From contig JBAOHO010000026.1 in the NCBI GenBank assembly GCA_037045355.1, forward strand, positions 62,001 to 126,000: 64,000 nt of DNA, written 5' to 3'. Positions 35,913 to 44,448 of this stretch are shown one piece after another (positions within the stretch are counted from its first letter, which is position 1; each line of letters starts with the position of its first letter). The translations under genes were made by a program, and so were the position numbers. Below the pieces are notes generated by a model. That model saw nothing but the letters and a program-made list of their open reading frames with translations. It had not been told where the DNA came from and ran no database searches. Source of the DNA: Candidatus Nanopelagicales bacterium. Its GTDB lineage: Bacteria; Actinomycetota; Actinomycetes; S36-B12; GCA-2699445.

Positions 35913-35928
35913 ATACCCCTGCGGGTAC
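35913..35928 (+). promoter_or_regulatory. second CsoR/CstR-type operator
   Basis: ATACCCCTGCGGGTAC has 5-bp arms TACCC/GGGTA around CTGC. It lies 19 nt after the first palindrome, just downstream of the expected transcription start, and is a plausible second binding site. Confidence 0.55.
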
Positions 35929-35960
35929 CCACTCAAATCTGTGAACAAGGAGCCACCACA

Positions 35961-36077
35961 ATGTGCAGTCCCGCTGTCTGCCCGTCGTGCCGCAAGGTCA
36001 CTTACGCCGGCTGCGGCAATCACGCCGCCCAGGTTCTCGCCTCCGTGCCGGCGGATCGCCGCTGCGACTGCCGCTGA
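35961..36077 (+). CDS. 38-aa cysteine-rich small protein
   Basis: An AAGGAG ribosome-binding site ends 8 nt before ATG 35961. The product has six Cys at positions 2, 7, 10, 18, 35 and 37, a CPSC pair, the block YAGCGNHAAQV, and a CDC near its end. I recall similar ~40-aa proteins (AGCGxHxxxVxxGVP..RC.C pattern) beside rhodanese and sulfur genes in actinobacteria; their role is not established. It may bind zinc or carry persulfide. It is the first gene after two CsoR/CstR-type operators and is followed by a rhodanese. It is short enough to be missed by routine gene calling. Confidence 0.75.
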   Translation: MCSPAVCPSCRKVTYAGCGNHAAQVLASVPADRRCDCR

Positions 36078-36135
36078 TGCCTGCGGAATGGCGGTTACAT
36101 CCGACCGCCGTTTCGCTTGCACCGAAAGGACACCA

Positions 36136-36483
36136 ATGATCGACCAGATATCGGTTGAGGACCTGAGGAACCTCATGGTCACAGCAGACCCCGTCGTGAT
36201 CGACGTCCGGGAACAAGCGGAATACGACGGCGGTCACCTCCCTGGCGCCAAGTGGATCCCGATGGCGTTGGTGCCGCTACGCCAAGAGGCATTCAGTGCA
36301 CAGGCGCCGGCATACGTCGTCTGCCGCACCGGGAACAGATCCGGTCAGGTCGTCATGTGGCTCGCCCAGCGCGGCATCCCGGCCGTCAACGTTGCCGGTG
36401 GCACCGAAGCGTGGCACCGCCTCGGCTTTCCCCTGCAATCAGGTTCGCAAGCAGGTTCGCTCGAAGGGACCCTCCAGTCATGA
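36136..36483 (+). CDS. single-domain rhodanese
   Basis: 115 aa from ATG 36136 (AAAGGA upstream). One rhodanese domain with active-site loop CRTGNRS, C63 being the persulfide-carrying cysteine. It should move sulfane sulfur between thiols or cyanide in the cytoplasm. The stop overlaps the ATG of the persulfide dioxygenase (ATGA). It is probably part of the persulfide-detoxification operon that starts at 35869. Confidence 0.9.
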   Translation: MIDQISVEDLRNLMVTADPVVIDVREQAEYDGGHLPGAKWIPMALVPLRQEAFSAQAPAYVVCRTGNRSGQVVMWLAQRGIPAVNVAGGTEAWHRLGFPLQSGSQAGSLEGTLQS

Positions 36484-37919
36484 CTGCACTGACCATTGAG
36501 ACCATCGACACGCCAGAGTTGGGCGATCGCTCGTATGTCGTCGCCCACTCGGGGACGGCCGTCGTCGTTGATCCCCAACGAGACATCGATCGCATCCAAG
36601 AGGTTGTGGACCGGCACGGATGGACCGTCACCCATGTCGTCGAGACCCATGTCCACAACGACTACGTGTCCGGCGGACTGGTGCTGGCGCGCCAGACCGG
36701 AGCCGAGTACCTCGTGCCCAAGGGGCACGAGTATGACTTCGAGGACGCCCGTCTCGTCAGTGACGGTGATGTCTTCTTTGCGGGGGAGATGACCTGGCGA
36801 GTCATGCATACTCCCGGCCACACGCCGCACCATGTGTCCTACGCGGTCAGCGTCGAAGGATCGGACCAGGCCGTCTTCACCGGTGGTTCCCTTCTCTTCG
36901 GCAGTGTCGGACGGCCGGACCTCATCGGCCCGGAGGCCACCGAGGGTCTGGCACATGCGCAGTGGCACTCGGTGCGCAAACTGGTAACGGGTGTCGACGA
37001 CTCCGCCGCAGTGATGCCCACGCACGGTTTCGGCTCTTTCTGCAGCGCCACCGCGACGGTCGGCATCGCCTCGACAGTCGGCGAGCAGGCGGCCACCAAC
37101 CCCGCCGCGCTGCTCGACGAACACGAGTTCGTCACAGAACTTCTCGCAGGACTCGACGCCTTCCCCGCTTACTACAGCCACATGGGCCCGGCCAACGAGC
37201 GCGGCGCGCGGGAGATCGACCTCAGCCCGGCTGATGTCGCTGATCCCGAGGAGTTGCGGCGGCGGATCGATGCAGGCGAATGGGTGGTGGATCTGCGTCA
37301 ACGACGGCTGTGGGCCGCCGAGCACCTCGCCGGAACGCTCAGTTTCGACACCGATGGCAATGCGATCACGTACTTGGGGTGGCTTGTTCCCTGGGGCACG
37401 CCGATCACGTTGCTCGGCGCCACCCAAGAACAGATCAGTGAGTTCCAGCGCAGCCTCACTCGGATCGGGATCGATCGACCCGCAGCCCAAAATGTCGGTG
37501 ATCCTGGCACCTGGACCACAGGTCCCGCAGATCTGCGCAGCGTCGAGCGGGTCACGTTCATCGGCCTCGCCGAGGCGCTGAACGAGAACCCGCAGCGGAT
37601 CCTCGTGGATGCTCGCCGCCGGACCGAATGGCAAGAGGGCCATATCGCGAGCGCCCGCCACATCCCGCTGCACGAAGTCCCCGACCACATGGGTCAGTTG
37701 CAGGCATGGTCGCAGGCTGCTGCACACGCCGGCGGTGACCCCCGGATTTGGATCTCGTGCGGTAGTGGGTTCCGGGCGATGGTCGCGGCATCTCTGCTTG
37801 CCCGGGCGGGAATCCCCGTCGTGGCAGTTGATGACGCCTTCACCAATGCTGCACCCGCGGGATTGGACATCGTGTTGAGTCACCACGAGCAGATGCTCGG
37901 TGAGGCGTACGCGGACTGA
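36480..37919 (+). CDS. persulfide dioxygenase-rhodanese fusion, CstB-like
   Basis: 479 aa. Residues about 1-245 form a metallo-beta-lactamase persulfide dioxygenase: THVHNDYVSGG (normally HxHxDH, here Tyr at the last position, which I believe is common in this subgroup), HTPGHTPHHV and VFTGGSLLFGSVGRPDL. Then comes a rhodanese-like domain without a catalytic Cys (about 250-345) and an active rhodanese (about 365-465) with ISCGSGFRA. MBL-pseudorhodanese-rhodanese is the order in CstB. It should oxidise persulfides to sulfite or thiosulfate, for export by the TauE protein downstream. Translationally coupled to the upstream rhodanese. Confidence 0.85.
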   Translation: MTALTIETIDTPELGDRSYVVAHSGTAVVVDPQRDIDRIQEVVDRHGWTVTHVVETHVHNDYVSGGLVLARQTGAEYLVPKGHEYDFEDARLVSDGDVFFAGEMTWRVMHTPGHTPHHVSYAVSVEGSDQAVFTGGSLLFGSVGRPDLIGPEATEGLAHAQWHSVRKLVTGVDDSAAVMPTHGFGSFCSATATVGIASTVGEQAATNPAALLDEHEFVTELLAGLDAFPAYYSHMGPANERGAREIDLSPADVADPEELRRRIDAGEWVVDLRQRRLWAAEHLAGTLSFDTDGNAITYLGWLVPWGTPITLLGATQEQISEFQRSLTRIGIDRPAAQNVGDPGTWTTGPADLRSVERVTFIGLAEALNENPQRILVDARRRTEWQEGHIASARHIPLHEVPDHMGQLQAWSQAAAHAGGDPRIWISCGSGFRAMVAASLLARAGIPVVAVDDAFTNAAPAGLDIVLSHHEQMLGEAYAD

Positions 37920-37977
37920 TCGGACCCATCGTGATTCACCGCGTCGAAATCGCGGGCTCCCCGACGGCGAGGTGCCC

Positions 37978-38736
37978 GTGAGTCTGATCGTCTTCGCTCT
38001 CATCGGAGTGGCGTTGGGGCTGGCGCTTGGACTCTTCGGTGGTGGCGGCGGCATTCTCGCGATCCCGCTGCTGGTCGCTGCGGGAGTGCCCGCGGACGAG
38101 GCGGGCACGACCGCGCTCGTAGTCGTCGGAATCGGTGCTCTCGGCGGACTCATTCCCCATGCCCGAGCGGGACGGGTCGACTGGGCCGAAGGCCTGACTT
38201 TCGCTGCCATGGGCACGGCTGGCGCCGTTGGCGGTTCGGTCCTCGCCCTGCGCACCGACGACACCATCCAACTGGCGGCATTCGCCGTCCTTCTTGTCGT
38301 GGCCGGGGTTCTCATGCTGCGCCGCGCGATCTCCGAGACAGACTCCGCGGCATCAGCCCCTCCCAGAGATCGGGCGGCCTGGCCGCTGGTCGTGGGCACG
38401 GCGCTCGTCGTCGGCCTGATGACAGGGTTCTTCGGTGTAGGTGGGGGATTCCTCATCGTCCCGGCGTTGGTACTCGTCCTGGGAATGGAGATCCACCGGG
38501 CCACCGCCACCGCGCTGCTCGTGATTGCGGTCAACTCCGCCGCGGCGTTCGTCCCACGGGCCACTGAGGTGTTGGACGTTCCGGCCGCGATCACCGTCAC
38601 CATCGGCGTCCTGATCGCGGCGGCGGCGGCCGCTCGATGGTCGACGAGTTGGTCACAACGCAGCCTCGGGGTCGGTTTCGCCGTGCTCGTGCTTGCGATG
38701 TCGGCGCTCACCATGGCCCAGGCAGCCGCAGGCTGA
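37978..38736 (+). CDS. TauE/SafE-family sulfite/anion exporter
   Basis: 252 aa, eight or so hydrophobic segments in two repeats, each opening with a Gly-rich motif (GLFGGGGGILAIPLL near 20-34 and GFFGVGGGFLIVPAL in the second half). This is the TauE/SafE family. GTG 37978 with GAGGTG upstream is the chosen start. It lies 58 nt after the CstB-like gene in the same orientation, and so is likely to expel sulfite made there. Its last 22 nt resemble the 25-nt units of the tandem repeat that follows. Confidence 0.85.
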   Translation: MSLIVFALIGVALGLALGLFGGGGGILAIPLLVAAGVPADEAGTTALVVVGIGALGGLIPHARAGRVDWAEGLTFAAMGTAGAVGGSVLALRTDDTIQLAAFAVLLVVAGVLMLRRAISETDSAASAPPRDRAAWPLVVGTALVVGLMTGFFGVGGGFLIVPALVLVLGMEIHRATATALLVIAVNSAAAFVPRATEVLDVPAAITVTIGVLIAAAAAARWSTSWSQRSLGVGFAVLVLAMSALTMAQAAAG

Positions 38737-38835
38737 ACGGCCCATGGCAGCCGCAGGCTGATCGGCCCATGGCAGCCGCAGGCTGATCGGCCCATGGCAG
38801 CCGCAGGCTGATCGGCCCATGGCAGCCGCAGGCTG
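38736..38835. repeat. 25-nt tandem repeat, four copies, each with a hairpin
   Basis: Units at 38736, 38761, 38786 and 38811, near-identical, contain CAGCCGCAGGCTG (5-bp stem, 3-nt loop) and CCATGG. A related partial copy is the 3' end of the TauE coding region, so the array seems to have grown from the gene end. It may work as a stack of terminator-like hairpins. Confidence 0.9.
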
Positions 38836-38914
38836 AACGGCCGACACCACGCCGAATCTGTACGAGGTCCCGGTTGGTCTTGCCGCCACCCTGCCCCGAG
38901 GCGTACAAGGGAGC

Positions 38915-39862
38915 ATGACGCGAACTCTCCTGGTGACCACAGGAAACGGCATGTTCGGCCGGGCCCTGATCGAGCAACTCCTGGACGACGATCAGGTCCA
39001 GATCAGGGCGATGGTCCGCGATCGGGCGGCTTTCACGCTCTCTGCGCCCAACCTCGAGGTCGTCGAGGCGGACATGGACAAACCGCAGACGCTGGTGGCT
39101 CCGGTGACTGGTGCCAGCCACATATTCCTTACGTCTCCCATGGACGACCACATCGCCGCTCGGGAGAAGGCAGTCATCGATGCTGCGCGCGCAGCGGGAA
39201 CTCCCCACATCATCGATATCTCCGGTGCCGTCCAGCACCACGGTGATGCCCTGAGCCGGCAGCATGAGGAGGCCATCGACCACCTGAAGGCATCCGGACT
39301 GCCGTGGACCCTCGTGTCGCCCAACTCAGTGATGGAGACCAGCCTCAACAGCTTCGCTGACATGATCCCTATGGGCGTGTGGCTCGGGATGTCGGGGCAC
39401 GGGAAGATCGGCATGGTCGCCTTGTCCGACGTCGCTCGGGTCCTTGCCACCGTTGTGACCACCGATGGCCACGATGGCATGGACTACAAGTGCACTGGTC
39501 CCGAGGCGTTGGACATGCCACAGGTGGTCGCCCAGTTCTCCGAAGTACTCCATCGATCCATCGAGTACTGCGACCTTCCCGAGGACGAGTTCGCTGGGTT
39601 GATGCTCAAGCACGCCGGCTTCACCGACCGCGAGACGCTCGACGTGCAGGTTCTCTGCCACCTACGCGCGTGGCGTGCCGGCGGGGCTGACCTGGTGACC
39701 GACACCGTGGCTCAGGTGACGGGTTCCCCGGCACTGCCACTGCGGGAATGGATCCAGCAGAATCGCGACCGGTTCTCCGCGCACCCCAGCCTCGGAGATC
39801 GTCTCGCGGGGGTGGCGCTGCGCGCCCAGTACCACCGCTACCGGATGGACCCCACGGACTGA
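38915..39862 (+). CDS. NmrA-like NAD(P)-dependent reductase (atypical SDR)
   Basis: 315 aa. The N-terminus TLLVTTGNGMFGRALIEQLL is the Rossmann glycine motif of NmrA/azoreductase-type SDRs (GNGxxG). DISGAVQHHGD and WTLVSPNSVMET match the usual NmrA blocks. There is no YxxxK catalytic pair. ATG 38915 has AAGGGA. It may be an NAD(P)H sensor or quinone reductase. It follows the repeat array and seems to be its own unit. Confidence 0.8.
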   Translation: MTRTLLVTTGNGMFGRALIEQLLDDDQVQIRAMVRDRAAFTLSAPNLEVVEADMDKPQTLVAPVTGASHIFLTSPMDDHIAAREKAVIDAARAAGTPHIIDISGAVQHHGDALSRQHEEAIDHLKASGLPWTLVSPNSVMETSLNSFADMIPMGVWLGMSGHGKIGMVALSDVARVLATVVTTDGHDGMDYKCTGPEALDMPQVVAQFSEVLHRSIEYCDLPEDEFAGLMLKHAGFTDRETLDVQVLCHLRAWRAGGADLVTDTVAQVTGSPALPLREWIQQNRDRFSAHPSLGDRLAGVALRAQYHRYRMDPTD

Positions 39863-39949
39863 GCACCGACGAACCTTCCCGACGCAGGTTGTTCGTCGCC
39901 TCTTCGGGTGGTGGCCGATGGTGTCCCGGCCATGCCGTGCCTGCCCGCA

Positions 39950-39955
39950 TAGACT
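39950..39955 (+). promoter_or_regulatory. -10 hexamer TAGACT, leaderless start
   Basis: Six nt separate the hexamer from GTG 39962, with no ribosome-binding site. Confidence 0.45.
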
Positions 39956-39961
39956 GCACAT

Positions 39962-41770
39962 GTGGGCGTTCGGACGCGCAGCCCCGTCGTCGCCGCCGTG
40001 TGTGCACTGGCGGTGGTCCTCCTTGTCACGGTCCCGCCTCAGTCGGATGCCACGGTTGCTGCGCAGTTGGCTGCCGCCGCAGGCCAGGTGAAGGTCACAG
40101 CTCGGGTGGAAAGTGCTGTGGTCAGTTGGCGCACGCGAGCCCGCGCATACCGGGTTCAGCTCCGGACCCCCAATCGCAAGTGGCACACCGTTGTCACCAC
40201 ACCTCGGCGCCAAGTCCGGGTGTCCGAGCTGCAGCCCGACCTGCGCTACCGCGTACGGATCCTGGGCAAGCGGGACGGGAGATGGAGTCGAATCGCCGGC
40301 CCCTCAGCCTGGTTCGTCCCGCGTGCGGCCCCCTCATCCCCGAGTCCGACCCCGGCACCCACCCCGCAGCCGGACCCTTCGCAGAGCCCGCCGGAAGCGA
40401 CGACCCCGAGCCCGTGGATCGAGCCCGGTGTCACCCCGCCGACGCAGGCCATCGTCTCCTGGGTGTCGCCCCTCGGCGATGACGCGGCTGTCGGCTCCGA
40501 GGACAGTCCGTTGCGCACCATCACCGAAGCTTGGCGCCGGATCCCGCAAGGTGCGTCGCTCACTGCCCCTCACTGGATCCAGGTTCAGCCGGGCACCTAC
40601 TCGGCCACCGAAATCCCGAACTACTGGGAGGAGCGTCACGGGACCGCGGCGAACCCGATCGTCGTCAACGCCCCGAACGGTGGCGTGACCCTGACCGGCG
40701 ATGTGAACGCCTTCGATGTGCGGTATCTGACGTGGCGCGGCATCGACATCGTGCGCTCCGGGGACACGTTCCACTGCGAACGTTGCTCGAACATCCAGAT
40801 CCGCGATGTCCGTCTGGCCGGTGGAGGATCAGCCCACGAGACCGTCAAGATCAACCAGTCCGACCACATCCTGATCGACGGCAGTGACATCTCGGGCGCC
40901 TACGAGAACGCTATCGACTTCGTGGCTGTCCAGTACGCGACCATCTCCGATAACCGCATCCACCATTCCGAGGACTGGTGCGCCTACGTGAAAGGCGGCA
41001 GCGTCGGGGTGGTCGTCCAGGGGAACGAGATCCACGACTGTGGCACCGGAGGTTTCACCGCGGGACAAGGAACGGGTTTCGAGTTCATGGTGGCTCCTTG
41101 GCTGCGCTACGAGGCGTATGGCGTTTCGGTCATCGACAACGTCATCCACGACACTTACGGGGCGGGACTCGGTGTGAACGGTGGCGCGAACATCCTCATG
41201 GCGTACAACACCTTGTATCGGGTCGGAGCTCGCAGCCACACGGTCGAGTTCGTCCATGGATCCCGCAGCTGCGACGGGGACACGGCCACGTGTCGACGTC
41301 ATCACGACTTGGGTGGGTGGGGCAACGCGGGTCTGGACGGCCAGTGGATCCCGAGCCGTCGGATCGCATTCGTCAACAACCTCGTGTTCAATCCGCCCGG
41401 AGTGTCGAGCCAGTGGTCTCATCTCCAGGTCGCCGATGCGACCGACCCGCCGGCGGGTTCCAATGTTCCCGCTCCCAGTCTGGCCGACGACGAACTCGTG
41501 ATCCGAGGAAACGTCTTCCGGAACGGAACTGCCGAGATGGACTCCGGCTGGAGTGACGACGCCGAGTTCTGGGCTGCGAATCACGTCAACGACATGACCG
41601 TCGATCTTGTGGATCCCGCGGGCGGGGACTTCCGACCGGTCGCGGGTGGCCACATCGCGACCCTGGCATCGGTCCCGATACCCACGCACGCCTGGGTCGA
41701 CTCCGCTGTCCCCTCCGTGGAACCGCCCGCCCTCGACACCGCTCGGCCGCCGGGCGCACGGCGGCCCTGA
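39962..41770 (+). CDS. secreted right-handed parallel beta-helix protein
   Basis: 602 aa from GTG 39962. A signal peptide (about 1-30) is followed by a fibronectin-III-like domain (about 40-120), a Pro/Ser/Thr linker (PSPTPAPTPQPDPSQSP), and a parallel beta-helix (about 160-470) with repeated turns such as GIDIVRSGDTFHCERCSNIQ and NRIHHSEDWCAYVKGGSVGV. It resembles pectate-lyase-like or polysaccharide-binding exoproteins. I cannot pick catalytic residues. It probably acts on or binds an extracellular polysaccharide. Confidence 0.8.
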   Translation: MGVRTRSPVVAAVCALAVVLLVTVPPQSDATVAAQLAAAAGQVKVTARVESAVVSWRTRARAYRVQLRTPNRKWHTVVTTPRRQVRVSELQPDLRYRVRILGKRDGRWSRIAGPSAWFVPRAAPSSPSPTPAPTPQPDPSQSPPEATTPSPWIEPGVTPPTQAIVSWVSPLGDDAAVGSEDSPLRTITEAWRRIPQGASLTAPHWIQVQPGTYSATEIPNYWEERHGTAANPIVVNAPNGGVTLTGDVNAFDVRYLTWRGIDIVRSGDTFHCERCSNIQIRDVRLAGGGSAHETVKINQSDHILIDGSDISGAYENAIDFVAVQYATISDNRIHHSEDWCAYVKGGSVGVVVQGNEIHDCGTGGFTAGQGTGFEFMVAPWLRYEAYGVSVIDNVIHDTYGAGLGVNGGANILMAYNTLYRVGARSHTVEFVHGSRSCDGDTATCRRHHDLGGWGNAGLDGQWIPSRRIAFVNNLVFNPPGVSSQWSHLQVADATDPPAGSNVPAPSLADDELVIRGNVFRNGTAEMDSGWSDDAEFWAANHVNDMTVDLVDPAGGDFRPVAGGHIATLASVPIPTHAWVDSAVPSVEPPALDTARPPGARRP

Positions 41771-41805
41771 GCCCTTCCGGGTGGACTCGGTGTGGCGATC
41801 CGGAG

Positions 41806-43488
41806 TCAGCGGCTGACGGGCAGCCCCGCCCGCCGGATCGACATCGGAATCAGCATGTCCGCGTACTCCTGTTGCCCGGTGTCATTCGGATGCAGGAGGC
41901 CACTGGGGTTGGAGACCCCCTGCTGCTGGCCATTGGTGAATCCGTAGACCCAGGATCCTGGGGCGCAGATCCCGTATGGGTGACTGGCGCGGTACATGGA
42001 GAACCCGACGCTCCACCCATGCTTCGCGCGGTTCTGATGAAGCAGGGGCACCAGGCCATAGGCTCCGGCCACCACTGGGTTCGGGTCCGGCGTCTCGTAC
42101 TGCGGGAGGTTCGTGGGCAGGTAGACCTTCTTGCCGGGGGTGCCGGTGTAGAGGGTGCCGTAGGCCCAGGTGTTGTCGATCTGGTTCAGTGGACTCTCCA
42201 GCGGAGGACCCGTGTTGCAGGGCTCGAGGCCGCCGACACCGTTGGACACCTGTGTCAGATCCGGGTACATCGCCTGGACGAGATCGCTCACCTGATCGAG
42301 CTTCATCGGCTTACTCGGGGTCGGTGCGTTCGCCGGTTGTCCGGACACGAGTTTGACGGTTTCGCAGTCAGCGGCTCCGCCCTCGGCTCCGAAGCACGGC
42401 GCCAAACGGGCGTAGCGGTCGTCCAGGACATCCAGGCTCTCATCCACCACCTGATAGAACGGTTTGCCCGACGAGCCCACGGGCGGCTCCATGTAGCAGT
42501 TGCCCTTGCCGAGAATCACGTCGTCGACGTAGCAGGTCTTCACGATCGGTGCCAGGCCGGCATCATTGCCACCGATGCTGAGCAGGGTGACGTCATAGGG
42601 TCGCCCGGCAGCGATCTTTCGCAACTGGTCGATCTGGGCGGGCATGTAGTCGCCGGGAATCCCGTTCGGGGCCAGCTTCTGCTGGGGCCACAGCATCCCT
42701 CCGCTGGCGGACGTCCCCACCTGGACGGCGTACTCCACCTGTGCCCCGGCGCACGCCACATCGATCAGCGTCACATTCGAGCGGGGATCCGATTCCTCGA
42801 CCGCAAGGGCGGACCGGACGAAACCGCTCCACCGGCTGCGTTGGCAGGCGGGCTCATCCCAATCGATCTGCACCTGCCCGTCCACCACGGAACGGAAGGG
42901 GGGGAACCCCTCGCCGGAGGCGTACGAGTCGCCGGTGATGGCCATCAGGACGTTCTTCACGGTGATCGCGTCGGCACGGGTTTTGCTTCCGTTTCGGTCG
43001 CGCACGGTGAGCGTCATCGAATGAGTGCCCTCGGGGAGGCGCACCCGGACCGGCTTACGACAGGCGGTGCCACGCCGCACCACCCGCGGTTCGGTGTCGA
43101 AGCGCCACGTGCAGCGAAGTGGTCCGGCTCCCGACGAGCGGGACGCGTCGAGCACCACCAGGAATCGGTCATCGTCGGGCAGAGGTCCGTAGCGCGCGTT
43201 ACCCGCCTCGGGGTAGCCCGGCACCGGGTTCATCGGGTCATCGGGGATCCCGTCGGCGCCGGGCTCGGGGGTGTAGTCCGGCGCGGCGGTGGTCGTGAGG
43301 TCCCGCATGGTCGCGGGCATGGTCCAGTCCCAGCGGACCTTGATGCGATCCGGGCGGGGCGGGTTCGGATCCGCGGGTTGGCTGGTGGGGCCAGGTGCGG
43401 CCTGCGCCGAAACGGCGGACATGACTGCTATGCCGCTGATCGCCAGGGCTGCAGCAGCGGCTGCGGCAGCGGTTCGTTCGAGTCGCAT
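41806..43488 (-). CDS. secreted SGNH/GDSL-type hydrolase
   Basis: 560 aa from ATG 43488 (GAGGA 8 nt upstream; a GTG at 43503 lacks one). Signal peptide 1-30. Residues about 105-180 form an Ig/PKD-like domain. The SGNH catalytic core then begins with ITGDSYASGEG (S188), has SIGGNDAG as the oxyanion block, and ends with LHPNDTGQQ as the His block. Many Cys suggest disulfides. It is an extracellular esterase or lipase. Its stop lies 35 nt from the convergent beta-helix gene. Confidence 0.85.
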   Translation of the reverse strand: MRLERTAAAAAAAALAISGIAVMSAVSAQAAPGPTSQPADPNPPRPDRIKVRWDWTMPATMRDLTTTAAPDYTPEPGADGIPDDPMNPVPGYPEAGNARYGPLPDDDRFLVVLDASRSSGAGPLRCTWRFDTEPRVVRRGTACRKPVRVRLPEGTHSMTLTVRDRNGSKTRADAITVKNVLMAITGDSYASGEGFPPFRSVVDGQVQIDWDEPACQRSRWSGFVRSALAVEESDPRSNVTLIDVACAGAQVEYAVQVGTSASGGMLWPQQKLAPNGIPGDYMPAQIDQLRKIAAGRPYDVTLLSIGGNDAGLAPIVKTCYVDDVILGKGNCYMEPPVGSSGKPFYQVVDESLDVLDDRYARLAPCFGAEGGAADCETVKLVSGQPANAPTPSKPMKLDQVSDLVQAMYPDLTQVSNGVGGLEPCNTGPPLESPLNQIDNTWAYGTLYTGTPGKKVYLPTNLPQYETPDPNPVVAGAYGLVPLLHQNRAKHGWSVGFSMYRASHPYGICAPGSWVYGFTNGQQQGVSNPSGLLHPNDTGQQEYADMLIPMSIRRAGLPVSR

Positions 43489-43644
43489 TGTTTCGATCCT
43501 CACGTCGGCATGATTCTGTGAATCTAGGGCAGGTCGATCGCGGTGTCAGCGCAACGGATCGACCTCACCACGCAGTTTCCGGGCTCTGGGTCTCTCAGCG
43601 GACAAGGCGTCACTCGGGGCGCCACGGCCTGCTTGACTGTCCAC

Positions 43645-44280
43645 ATGGAGTTCCCACCGACAGACGTGACCTCTCCACATCGGGAGAAGCACCGGATCAC
43701 CTACGACGCTGATGTCGTGCTGCGCACACTCGACGAGGCGCTCATCTGTCACGTCGGATTCGACGCCGGGGGCCCGCTTGTCCTGCCGATGATCCACGCT
43801 CGAGTCGATGACGTGCTGTATGTGCATGCGTCCACCGGTTCTGGCCTCGGTCTGTCCGAGATGCCGGTCTCTGTGTGTGTGACGGTCTCCTTGGTGGACG
43901 GTCTTGTGCTGGCGAAGTCCCAGTTCAACCACTCGTTGAACTATCGGTGCGTCGTGATCCGCGGCGCGGCCGAGTTGGTGACCGATGAGGCCGAGAAGCA
44001 GTTGGCCCTGGCCGCTATCACTGAGCACGTCTCGCCCGGCAGGAGCACGTCCAGTCGACCCGCCAACGCGAGGGAATCGGCGGCCACAGCGGTGCTGCGG
44101 ATCCCGTTGCGGGCGGTGTCGGCCAAGGTGCGCACAGGACCGCCCGAGGAGGAGCCAGAGGACATCGACTTGCCCTTCTGGAGTGGTGTCATCCCGACTC
44201 GATTGACGGCGGGTCCACCTCAAGCCGCAGATGCGGGGACCTGGCCGGAGCCCGATTCCGGAGCCCGATTCCGGCAGTAG
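43645..44280 (+). CDS. pyridoxamine 5'-phosphate oxidase-like flavin-binding protein
   Basis: 211 aa from ATG 43645. The split-barrel fold shows in ICHVGFDAGGPLVLPMIHARVDDVLYVHAS (about 34-63), as in NimA/Pyridox_ox_2 proteins. It would bind FMN or F420 and reduce or oxidise a small molecule. No ribosome-binding site is present; TTGACT ends 6 nt before the ATG and could be the -10 of a leaderless mRNA. An extension to 43543 seems unlikely. Confidence 0.75.
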   Translation: MEFPPTDVTSPHREKHRITYDADVVLRTLDEALICHVGFDAGGPLVLPMIHARVDDVLYVHASTGSGLGLSEMPVSVCVTVSLVDGLVLAKSQFNHSLNYRCVVIRGAAELVTDEAEKQLALAAITEHVSPGRSTSSRPANARESAATAVLRIPLRAVSAKVRTGPPEEEPEDIDLPFWSGVIPTRLTAGPPQAADAGTWPEPDSGARFRQ

Positions 44281-44339
44281 TCCGCCCTTCTTACCGCGAG
44301 AACCTTTTCTGGTTCGCCGGCTGCCTGCTCCGGGGTTGC

Positions 44340-44375
44340 GCCGAGCTGTTCGGCTCCAACGGCGTTCCACGCCGT
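44340..44375. terminator. two adjacent hairpins between convergent genes
   Basis: GCCGA-GCTGT-TCGGC (44340-44354) and a perfect 7-bp stem ACGGCGT-TCC-ACGCCGT (44359-44375) lie between genes ending at 44280 (+) and 44449 (-). The remaining 168-nt gap holds no gene. Confidence 0.45.
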
Positions 44376-44448
44376 GGCCTGACACTCCGTCTCGGCCGAT
44401 GGCTTTTCCGATGCACCTTCCGGCTGGATCAACGACCGGCCGAGTCGG

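Noticed and set aside
36345..38795. 816-aa open frame on the minus strand
   Set aside because: It lies opposite the sulfur operon, whose products are clearly recognisable; long antisense frames are common in high-GC DNA and this one has no recognisable domain.
38736..38835. CRISPR array
   Set aside because: The 25-nt units are directly adjacent with no spacers, and no cas genes are present; the same holds for the other arrays.
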